Shown here: piece after piece, positions 8,768 to 15,985 of the stretch | How the letters are laid out: every line of letters begins with the position of its first letter | Numbering within the stretch: the first letter of the stretch is position 1 | NCBI GenBank assembly: GCA_035654655.1 | Contig: DASRWI010000021.1 | Location: 1 to 64,000 of the forward strand | Direction: 5' to 3' | DNA: 64,000 nucleotides | Origin: DASRWI01 sp035654655 | Lineage (GTDB): Bacteria; Bacteroidota; Ignavibacteria; Ignavibacteriales; Ignavibacteriaceae | Notes under the pieces: generated by a model | Databases searched by the model: none | What the model was told of the DNA's origin: nothing | What the model saw: only the letters and a program-made list of their open reading frames with translations | Made by a program: the position numbers and the translations under genes

Positions 8768-8840
8768 GCTGACGTAGCTCAGTTGGTAGAGCACATCCTT
8801 GGTAAGGATGAGGTCACCGGTTCAATCCCGGTCGTCAGCT
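8768..8840 (+). tRNA. tRNA-Thr (GGT)
   Basis: 73 nt. Acceptor GCTGACG with CGTCAGC, anticodon loop TTGGTAA giving GGT. The discriminator is T and CCA is not encoded. In many bacteria a tuf gene follows at this place; here rpmG follows after 22 nt. Confidence 0.96.
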
Positions 8841-8862
8841 CTAACTAAGAGAAGTAAAAATT

Positions 8863-9012
8863 ATGAGAGATATAATAACTTTAGAATGTACAGAGTGTAA
8901 AAGAAGAAATTACACTACTACAAAAAATAAAAGATTACATCCCGGTAGAGTAGAATTTAAAAAATACTGCAGATGGGATAAGAAACATACCATTCATAAA
9001 GAAACAAAATAA
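8863..9012 (+). CDS. rpmG: 50S ribosomal protein L33
   Basis: Small 49-residue protein near the ribosomal E site, beginning MRDIITLECTECKRRNY and ending KKHTIHKETK as in L33. The zinc ribbon is incomplete: C9 and C12 form the first knuckle, but the second pair is C36-x2-D39 instead of CxxC. Asp39 might still bind metal or the site may be structural only. It lies between tRNA-Thr and tRNA-Trp in the secE operon, a common place for rpmG. The gene is shorter than most ORF cut-offs. Confidence 0.93.
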   Translation: MRDIITLECTECKRRNYTTTKNKRLHPGRVEFKKYCRWDKKHTIHKETK

Positions 9013-9023
9013 GTTTTTTAGCT

Positions 9024-9096
<73 letters not shown>

Positions 9097-9117
9097 CGAG
9101 CTTTTTGAAAGAAAATT

Positions 9118-9300
9118 ATGATAGAAAAAATAAAGAATTTTTTTAGTGATGTGTCCAAGGAAATGAAAAAAGTAACTTGGCCAACAAAAGAAGAATTAAA
9201 AGAATCTACACAAGTTGTAATTGTGGTCTGTTTAATTTTTGCTTTCTTTACATATGTAATTGATATTGCTATTTCTAATATATTTTTAGGAATTTTTTAG
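9118..9300 (+). CDS. secE: Preprotein translocase subunit SecE
   Basis: Short single-span SecE of 60 residues, the clamp that stabilises SecY. An amphipathic N-terminal helix containing VSKEMKKVTWPTKEEL is followed by one hydrophobic segment (about residues 33-56). This is the minimal form used by most bacteria other than E. coli. nusG follows 8 nt later. Confidence 0.95.
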   Translation: MIEKIKNFFSDVSKEMKKVTWPTKEELKESTQVVIVVCLIFAFFTYVIDIAISNIFLGIF

Positions 9301-9308
9301 GTTAAACA

Positions 9309-9848
9309 TTGAACGAACTAAGATGGTACGTAGTTAGAACTATTTCAGGCCACGAAAATAAGGTTAAAAACTTATTAGATGCCGGTATGCGGGATAATGA
9401 AAGACTTCGTGCAAAAATAAGCGACGTGCTCGTACCTATGGAAAAGGTATTTGAAGTAAAGGACGGAAAAAAGAGAAGCAAAACTAAAAACTTTTTTCCG
9501 GGTTACATTTTAGTTCAGGCAGATTTGGACAATCAGGTTAAGGATTTTATTCTTAACACTCCTTCTGTTTTAAATTTCTTGGGAACTAAGAATGCTCCAA
9601 ACCCGTTACAACCCGAGGAAGTTAAAAGAATTGTGGGTAGAATAACCCAGGATGAGAACAGTGAGAGGTCTGAGACTATATTCAGGTCAGGAGACATTGT
9701 TAAAATTGTTGATGGTCCATTTAACAATTTTAGTGGTACTGTACAGGAAGTAAATGAAGAGAAGATGAAAATTAAAGTTATGGTTTCAATTTTCGGAAGA
9801 AAGACTCCTGTAGAAATAGATTTTGTACAAGCAGAATTAGAAAAATAA
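9309..9848 (+). CDS. nusG: Transcription termination/antitermination factor NusG
   Basis: NusG of 179 residues: the N-terminal NGN domain begins NELRWYVVRTISGHENKV and binds RNA polymerase, and the C-terminal KOW domain (VKIVDGPFNNFSGTVQEV) contacts Rho or S10. The start is TTG at 9309, the only in-frame codon consistent with the conserved N-terminus. It sits between secE and rplK in the standard order. Confidence 0.96.
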   Translation: MNELRWYVVRTISGHENKVKNLLDAGMRDNERLRAKISDVLVPMEKVFEVKDGKKRSKTKNFFPGYILVQADLDNQVKDFILNTPSVLNFLGTKNAPNPLQPEEVKRIVGRITQDENSERSETIFRSGDIVKIVDGPFNNFSGTVQEVNEEKMKIKVMVSIFGRKTPVEIDFVQAELEK

Positions 9849-9860
9849 TAGGTATTTAAT

Positions 9861-10286
9861 ATGGCTAAGAAAATAACAGGATATGTAAAATTACAAATAC
9901 CTGCCGGTAAAGCAAATCCATCCCCACCAGTTGGTCCTGCATTAGGACAAAAAGGTGTTAACATTATGGAGTTTTGTAAACAGTTTAATGCAAGAACATC
10001 AAACCAGGAAGGTTTGATTATTCCGGTAGTTATAACAGTTTTCTCTGATAAATCATTTACATTTATAACAAAGACACCTCCTGCAGCTGTTCTATTAAAG
10101 AAAGCTTCAAAAGCAGAAAAAGGTTCTGCTGAGCCAAATAGAAATAAAGTAGCTAAAGTTACCAAAGATCAAGTTAGAGAAATCGCTCAATTAAAAATGC
10201 CTGATTTGAATGCTTTTGATATTGACCATGCAATGAGTATGATTGCCGGTACTGCAAGAAGCATGGGTATTACAGTCGAAGAATAA
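9861..10286 (+). CDS. rplK: 50S ribosomal protein L11
   Basis: Base of the L7/L12 stalk, contacting the GTPase-associated centre of 23S rRNA. The N-terminal domain carries the conserved PPVGPALGQKGVNIMEFCK and the C-terminal rRNA-binding domain ends with DIDHAMSMIAGTARSMGI. Length 141 is normal. It starts 12 nt after nusG, which leaves no room for the L1-binding leader often found before rplK. Confidence 0.97.
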   Translation: MAKKITGYVKLQIPAGKANPSPPVGPALGQKGVNIMEFCKQFNARTSNQEGLIIPVVITVFSDKSFTFITKTPPAAVLLKKASKAEKGSAEPNRNKVAKVTKDQVREIAQLKMPDLNAFDIDHAMSMIAGTARSMGITVEE

Positions 10287-10306
10287 TAGAATTGAATGGT
10301 GAAAAG

Positions 10307-10999
10307 ATGAAATTATCTAAAAGAATGACAACTGTAAATAAGGCAGTTGACAAAAATAAAGAATACACAATCAAAGATGCTATTAGCGCAATTAAGGAAG
10401 GTTCACAAGTTAAGTTTGTTGAATCCTTAGACTGTGCAATAAGATTAGGTGTAGATCCAAGACATGCAGACCAGATGGTAAGAGGAACTGTTTCATTACC
10501 TCACGGAACGGGTAAGGAAGTTAGAGTTTTAGTAATCGCAAAAGGTGCTAAAATTCAAGAAGCTTTAGATGCCGGAGCTGACCATTCAGGTTTTGAAGAC
10601 TACCTTGAAAAGATTAAAGGCGGTTGGGCTGATGTGGATACTATTATCGCCACTCCAGATTCAATGTCAGAGCTTGGAAAATTAGGAAAGATTTTAGGAC
10701 CAAAAGGTCTTATGCCAAATCCTAAGAGTGGTACAGTTACAATGGATGTAGCAAAAGCTGTAAAAGAAGTAAAAGCCGGCAAAATTGAATTCAGAGTTGA
10801 AAAAGCCGGTATCGTACACACTTCATTAGGTAAATTGAATTTTGAAGTTGATAAATTAGAAGAAAATACAAGAGCATTCTTAAATACAATCATTAAAATG
10901 AAACCTGCGACTGCAAAAGGTCAATATGTAAAAAGTATATTTTTATCAAGTACCATGGGTCCTGGTTTAAAGATTTCAAAAGAAGAAGTAGCTATTTAA
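10307..10999 (+). CDS. rplA: 50S ribosomal protein L1
   Basis: L1 of the mobile stalk that guides deacylated tRNA out of the E site. The signature GKILGPKGLMPNPKSGTVT is present near residues 125-143. I chose ATG at 10307 (MKLSKRM, 230 residues) over an in-frame TTG at 10292, because the shorter form matches the family N-terminus and GGTGAAAAG sits upstream. Members also act as translational repressors, but no site is identified here. Confidence 0.95.
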   Translation: MKLSKRMTTVNKAVDKNKEYTIKDAISAIKEGSQVKFVESLDCAIRLGVDPRHADQMVRGTVSLPHGTGKEVRVLVIAKGAKIQEALDAGADHSGFEDYLEKIKGGWADVDTIIATPDSMSELGKLGKILGPKGLMPNPKSGTVTMDVAKAVKEVKAGKIEFRVEKAGIVHTSLGKLNFEVDKLEENTRAFLNTIIKMKPATAKGQYVKSIFLSSTMGPGLKISKEEVAI

Positions 11000-11015
11000 A
11001 GGATTTACGCACTCA

Positions 11016-11049
11016 TAATCGAGTTAAACGCTTCTAACCGACTCGATTA
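11016..11049 (+). promoter_or_regulatory. Hairpin in the rplJ leader, possible L10 autoregulatory site
   Basis: A perfect 9-bp stem TAATCGAGT (11016-11024) with ACTCGATTA (11041-11049) and a 16-nt loop fills most of the 74-nt gap between rplA and rplJ. It is followed by A residues, not T residues, so it is not a terminator. In many bacteria the rplJ leader binds the L10-(L12)4 complex. A kink-turn was not demonstrated here. Confidence 0.4.
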
Positions 11050-11073
11050 AAAAAGAATCAGTATGGGAATAAA

Positions 11074-11595
11074 ATGAATAAAACCGAAAAAGAAGAGATT
11101 GTTTCGCAAATAAGAGAAATGATCGAGAAGTCGTCTGCTGTTTATCTTACTGATTATGCAGGAATTACGGTTGAAGATATTAGTAATATTAGAAACGAAT
11201 TCCGCAAAGAAGGCGTACGTTATAAAGTATTGAAAAATACCTTATTCAAACGTGCAATGGACGGTACTGGAAAGTACGATAAATTAGCTGATCACTTAGA
11301 AGGAATGACAGGGTTCGCTTTCGCTTCTGAAAATCCTGTAGCCCCTGCTAAGATCATAAAGAAATATTTTGATACTACTCAAAAATTATCTTTAAAAGCT
11401 TGCTATATCGAAAATCAGTATTATGATGGAAAACAGTTAAATGTATTAGCAACACTTCCATCTAAGAATGAAATTATAGCAGGAATATTAGGCAGCTTAA
11501 GTTCACCGGCATCGGGAATTGTAGGCGTCTTAAATGCTGTAGCAAGAGACTTGGTAAGTGTTATCGATGAAATTTCCAAGAAAAAAGCAGCATAA
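11074..11595 (+). CDS. rplJ: 50S ribosomal protein L10
   Basis: Stalk protein that anchors L7/L12 dimers through its C-terminal helix. The N-terminal globular domain shows VYLTDYAGITVEDISNIR and YKVLKNTLFKRA, and the 173-residue length is typical. The 74-nt leader contains a hairpin, consistent with the usual autogenous control of rplJL. rplL follows after 38 nt. Confidence 0.96.
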   Translation: MNKTEKEEIVSQIREMIEKSSAVYLTDYAGITVEDISNIRNEFRKEGVRYKVLKNTLFKRAMDGTGKYDKLADHLEGMTGFAFASENPVAPAKIIKKYFDTTQKLSLKACYIENQYYDGKQLNVLATLPSKNEIIAGILGSLSSPASGIVGVLNAVARDLVSVIDEISKKKAA

Positions 11596-11633
11596 GAAAC
11601 ATTATATTTTGAATTAAAAGGAGTATTAGTAAA

Positions 11634-12008
11634 ATGTCAGAAAAAATTGCCGAAATAGTTGAGAAGATTAAAGGCTTATCGCTTTTAGAAGCATCAGATT
11701 TAAAGAAAGCATTAGAAGAAGAATTTGGTGTTACTGCATCTGCACCAGTTGTAATGGCAGGCGGACCAGCAGCAGCAGCAGCTCCAGTAGAAGAACAAAC
11801 TGAATTTGATGTTATTTTAGTATCTGCTGGTGAGAAAAAGATTAACGTTATTAAAGTTGTTAGAGCTCATACCGGTTTAGGATTAAAAGAAGCTAAAGAC
11901 TTAGTTGATGGCGCACCTAAAACAGTTAAAGAAGCTGTTTCTAAAGAAGAATCTGAAAAATTAAGAAAAGAATTCGAAGAAGCTGGCGCTACTGTTCAAG
12001 TTAAGTAA
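11634..12008 (+). CDS. rplL: 50S ribosomal protein L7/L12
   Basis: Acidic stalk protein present in several copies per ribosome that recruits translational GTPases. N-terminal dimerisation region 1-32, Ala-rich hinge about 35-56 with a run of five alanines, and C-terminal domain with VLVSAGEKKINVIKVVR and GLGLKEAKDLVDGAPK. It has a strong AAAGGAG Shine-Dalgarno. A terminator follows within 45 nt, as expected for a gene that must be made in excess over rpoB. Confidence 0.97.
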   Translation: MSEKIAEIVEKIKGLSLLEASDLKKALEEEFGVTASAPVVMAGGPAAAAAPVEEQTEFDVILVSAGEKKINVIKVVRAHTGLGLKEAKDLVDGAPKTVKEAVSKEESEKLRKEFEEAGATVQVK

Positions 12009-12052
12009 TTTTTTTAATCATTCTTATCTTTTAATATTTTTGTCATAAAGGT

Positions 12053-12088
12053 GATAAGGTTGGAGAACTCCGCCTTATCCCTTTTTTA
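12053..12088 (+). terminator. Terminator/attenuator between rplL and rpoB
   Basis: Stem GATAAGG (12053-12059) with CCTTATC (12073-12079), extended by an inner GGAG-AA-CTCC helix, followed by CTTTTTT. It would stop or reduce readthrough from the ribosomal genes into rpoBC. Confidence 0.85.
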
Positions 12089-12093
12089 TGTTA

Positions 12094-12124
12094 TTGACAT
12101 CTTTGGTTATGATTAGTATAGTTG
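12094..12124 (+). promoter_or_regulatory. Promoter for rpoB-rpoC
   Basis: TTGACA begins at 12094, a 20-nt spacer follows TTG, then TATAGTTG at 12117-12124 (one mismatch to TAnnTTTG). It lies just after the rplL terminator and 61 nt before the rpoB start. Confidence 0.65.
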
Positions 12125-12185
12125 ATTCTTGTCCCCTTGTTAGGATTTATGTTAAGTATAAAGAAAATAAATGGAGGTTTTACAA

Positions 12186-15100
12186 TTGGATAATAATAGA
12201 ATTTCCTTCGCAAAAATACCCTCTGTAATTGAAGCACCAGATCTTTTAAGTATACAAACTGACTCATTTGAAGAGTTTATTCAAATGAAAGTACAACCGT
12301 CTAAACGCGAGAACAAAGGTTTACAGTCAGTGTTTTTGACAAATTTTCCGGTTTTCGATAATAAAGAGAACTTTCGCTTAGATTTTATAGAGTATTATAT
12401 AGAAAAACCAAGATATTCTGTGCAGGAATGTCTTGAAAGAGGGTTAACTTATTCTGCACCATTAAAGGGAAAATTAAGATTAGCAAATAAAGACCCTGAA
12501 ACAGAAGATTGGGTAAATGCTGTCGAACAGGAAGTGTACCTTGGTAACCTTCCGTTTATGACTGAAAAAGGTACATTCATTATAAATGGTGCTGAAAGAG
12601 TAATTGTATCTCAATTACATCGTTCACCCGGTGTAGCTTTTTCTCAAACTATACATCCAAATGGAACTCCAATTTATTCTGCCAGGATTATTCCTTTAAG
12701 GGGTTCTTGGGTTGAATTTGCAACAGACATTAACTATGTAATGTATGTTTATATTGACAGAAGAAAGAAATTCCCTGCTACTACATTACTTAGAGCTTTA
12801 GATTTTACAACAGATGAAGAAATATTAAACTTATTTGATTTAGTTGAAGATATTAAAGTTAAAGGATACGATGTACAGAAGTTGTTAGGAAGATCTATTG
12901 CCAGTGACGTTTTTGATATGTCAACAGGTGAAATCTTTTTAACAAAGGACTCAGTTATTAATGAAGATGACCTTGATAGATTGAAAGAAGCTGAAGTTGA
13001 TGAATTAAAATTGATTAGACTTGGTGTTAGTATTGATAATGACTTAGTTCTTAATACTTTGAGAAAAGATTCTGCACATTCAAAAGAAGAAGCTCTTTTT
13101 TCAATTTACAGACAATTACGTTCAGGTGAAGCTCCTGATGTTGAAACAGCTCATGGTTTAATTGATAAGCTGTTCTTTAATGACAAACGTTATGACCTTG
13201 GTGAAGTTGGTCGTCATAGAATGAACAATAAGTTAAAACTTGATGTTCCTGAAGATAAAACAGTTTTAACTATTGAAGATATTATTTCAATTATGAAATA
13301 CATTATCTTTTTAAAGAATGGTAATGCAAACGTTGACGATATTGATCATTTAGGTAACAGAAGAGTTAGAACAGTTGGTGAGCAATTAACTCAACAATTT
13401 AACACAGGTATTTCCCGTATGGCTAAAACCATTAAGGAAAGAATGAACGTAAGAGATGAAAGCTTTACACCTCAGGACCTTGTAAATGCAAGAACAATTA
13501 CAAGTGTTATAAATGCTTTCTTTGGAACAAATCAGTTATCTCAGTTTATGGACCAAACAAATCCATTAGCAGAAATGACACACAAGAGAAGAATGTCTGC
13601 TTTAGGACCTGGCGGTCTTACAAGAGAAAGAGCCGGATTTGAAGTAAGAGACGTTCATTATACTCATTACGGAAGATTGTGCCCAATTGAAACTCCTGAA
13701 GGTCCGAATATTGGTTTGATTTCATCTTTAACAATTTACGCAAGAGTAAATAGATATGGATTCTTAGAAACTCCATATAGAAAAGTTGAAAAGAATAAAG
13801 TTAGTTTGGATGTTGATTATTTAACTGCAGAGCAGGAAGATAATTATACAATAGCTCAGGCTAATGCTCCATTAACAGAACAACAAAAATTTGTTAATGA
13901 AAGAGTTAAATCAAGAAATAAAGGTGAGTTTCCAATAAAGACTCCTGACCAGATACAATATATGGATGTTGCACCTGCTCAGATAGTAAGTGCAGCTGCT
14001 GCATTGATTCCTTTCTTAGAGCACGATGATGCGAACAGAGCATTGATGGGCTCGAACATGCAGCGCCAGGCAGTTCCTTTGTTACGCCCTGAAGCTCCTA
14101 TAGTTGGTACAGGATTAGAAAGAAAATTAGCAAGAGATTCAAAAGCAGTTATTATTGCTGAAGATAATGGTCTTGTTGAATATGTTGATGCTACACATAT
14201 CGTTGTAAAATATGATATCAATCCAAACAGTATTGAAGCATTAACAACATTTAATGATGTTAGAAGAGTTACTTATAAATTAACCAAGTTCTCAGGTACA
14301 AATCAGGAAACTTGTGTTAACCAAAGACCTATCGTAAGAACAGGTCAAAAAGTAACTAAAGGAGAAGTTTTAGCTGATGGTACTTCAACAGAAAATGGTG
14401 AATTAGCATTAGGAAGAAACGTTCTTGTTGCATTTATGCCTTGGCGAGGTTACAACTTTGAAGACGCTATTGTAATTAGTGAAAGAGTTGTAAGCGAAGA
14501 TGTTTATACTTCTATTCATATTGAAGAATTTGAATTGCAAGTAAGAGAAACTAAAAGAGGCGAAGAAGAGTTAACAAGAGAAATTCCTAACGTTAGTGAA
14601 GAAACCGTTAAGAACCTTGACGAAAATGGTATTATTAGAGAAGGTGCTGAAGTAAAAGAAGGTGATATCTTAATCGGTAAGATTACTCCTAAAGGTGAAA
14701 CTGACCCAACACCTGAAGAAAAATTATTGAGAGCTATATTCGGAGATAAAGCCGGTGATGTGAAAGATGCATCATTAAAGGCACCTCCAGGACTAAAAGG
14801 TATTGTTATCAAAACCAGACTCTTTAGCAGAAAGAGAAAAGATAATGATAGCAAAAAAGTTGAAAAGAAAGCTCTTGAGAGTTTAGATAATGAACATAGA
14901 AGACAAAGTGATATTCACTATGAAAAGTTAGTTGAAAAATTAACTAAGATGACTGAAGGTAATACTACAACCGGTATTAGAGACTTAGAGGGTAGTGTAG
15001 TATTAAGAAACGGTACAACAATCAAAGAAGAAACATTCTCCAAAATGGAAGATGTAACTAAACTTGATTTTAATTTGGACTGGTTCGAATCAAAGAAAGT

Positions 15101-15941
15101 TAATAATCATATAAAGACTTTATTCAGAAACTACTTTGATGTACTTTCAGAATTAGAAGAAAATTATAAAAGAGAAAAAATTAAAATTACATCGGGTGAT
15201 GAATTACCTCCTGGAATCGTTCAATTAGCAAAAGTATATGTTGCTAAAAAACGTAAGCTTTCGGTTGGTGATAAAATGGCAGGCAGACACGGAAACAAAG
15301 GTGTTGTTGCTAAAATAGTTCCTCAGGAAGATATGCCATTTATGCCGGATGGAACTCCTGTTGATATAGTATTAAATCCATTAGGTGTACCTTCAAGAAT
15401 GAACATCGGGCAGTTATATGAAACTGCTTTAGGATGGGCAGGAAAGAAATTGGGATTAAAATTTGCAACTCCAATTTTCGATGGCGCTAAAATGGAAGAT
15501 GTTGACGAATGGTTAGAAAAAGCAGGATTAGAAAAAGGAAGCAAGACTGAACTTTACGATGGCAGATCCGGAGAGAAATTCCATCAGAAGGTTACTTGCG
15601 GATATATTTATATGCTTAAGTTGAGTCATTTGGTGGACGACAAAATACACGCAAGGTCTATTGGACCATACTCATTAATTACTCAGCAGCCACTTGGTGG
15701 TAAAGCCCAATTCGGTGGACAAAGATTCGGAGAAATGGAAGTCTGGGCACTTGAAGGTTATGGGGCATCTCATATACTTCAAGAAATTCTAACTATAAAG
15801 AGTGATGATATGGCAGGTAGAGCAAAGGTGTATGAAGCAATAGTTAAAGGTGAAAATTTCCAAGAACCAAATGTTCCAGAGTCATTCAACGTGTTAATTA
15901 AAGAGCTTCAGGGATTAGGCCTGAACATAAAAATTAATTAA
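12186..15941 (+). CDS. rpoB: DNA-directed RNA polymerase subunit beta
   Basis: Large catalytic subunit of RNA polymerase. I place the start at TTG 12186 (1251 residues). The upstream in-frame ATG at 12171 overlaps the GGAGG ribosome-binding site, which is correctly spaced for the TTG. The rifampicin pocket reads GTNQLSQFMDQTNP from residue 447, and Asp456, His466 and Ser471, the equivalents of E. coli 516, 526 and 531, are unchanged. The C-terminal region includes GGKAQFGGQRFGEMEVWALE. No fusion with rpoC; the two genes are 44 nt apart. Confidence 0.98.
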   Translation: MDNNRISFAKIPSVIEAPDLLSIQTDSFEEFIQMKVQPSKRENKGLQSVFLTNFPVFDNKENFRLDFIEYYIEKPRYSVQECLERGLTYSAPLKGKLRLANKDPETEDWVNAVEQEVYLGNLPFMTEKGTFIINGAERVIVSQLHRSPGVAFSQTIHPNGTPIYSARIIPLRGSWVEFATDINYVMYVYIDRRKKFPATTLLRALDFTTDEEILNLFDLVEDIKVKGYDVQKLLGRSIASDVFDMSTGEIFLTKDSVINEDDLDRLKEAEVDELKLIRLGVSIDNDLVLNTLRKDSAHSKEEALFSIYRQLRSGEAPDVETAHGLIDKLFFNDKRYDLGEVGRHRMNNKLKLDVPEDKTVLTIEDIISIMKYIIFLKNGNANVDDIDHLGNRRVRTVGEQLTQQFNTGISRMAKTIKERMNVRDESFTPQDLVNARTITSVINAFFGTNQLSQFMDQTNPLAEMTHKRRMSALGPGGLTRERAGFEVRDVHYTHYGRLCPIETPEGPNIGLISSLTIYARVNRYGFLETPYRKVEKNKVSLDVDYLTAEQEDNYTIAQANAPLTEQQKFVNERVKSRNKGEFPIKTPDQIQYMDVAPAQIVSAAAALIPFLEHDDANRALMGSNMQRQAVPLLRPEAPIVGTGLERKLARDSKAVIIAEDNGLVEYVDATHIVVKYDINPNSIEALTTFNDVRRVTYKLTKFSGTNQETCVNQRPIVRTGQKVTKGEVLADGTSTENGELALGRNVLVAFMPWRGYNFEDAIVISERVVSEDVYTSIHIEEFELQVRETKRGEEELTREIPNVSEETVKNLDENGIIREGAEVKEGDILIGKITPKGETDPTPEEKLLRAIFGDKAGDVKDASLKAPPGLKGIVIKTRLFSRKRKDNDSKKVEKKALESLDNEHRRQSDIHYEKLVEKLTKMTEGNTTTGIRDLEGSVVLRNGTTIKEETFSKMEDVTKLDFNLDWFESKKVNNHIKTLFRNYFDVLSELEENYKREKIKITSGDELPPGIVQLAKVYVAKKRKLSVGDKMAGRHGNKGVVAKIVPQEDMPFMPDGTPVDIVLNPLGVPSRMNIGQLYETALGWAGKKLGLKFATPIFDGAKMEDVDEWLEKAGLEKGSKTELYDGRSGEKFHQKVTCGYIYMLKLSHLVDDKIHARSIGPYSLITQQPLGGKAQFGGQRFGEMEVWALEGYGASHILQEILTIKSDDMAGRAKVYEAIVKGENFQEPNVPESFNVLIKELQGLGLNIKIN

Positions 15942-15985
15942 CTGTTTGAATAATATTCTAAGCTTAGAATTAGGAGAAAATTAAT

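Noticed and set aside
9533..10165. 210-residue minus-strand ORF opposite nusG and rplK
   Set aside because: It lies antisense to two conserved genes and shows no domain; it is a shadow frame.
12035..12042. TATTTTTG as a promoter -7 element
   Set aside because: It matches TAnnTTTG but has no TTG 17-23 nt upstream, and it lies before the rplL terminator, which would stop its transcript.
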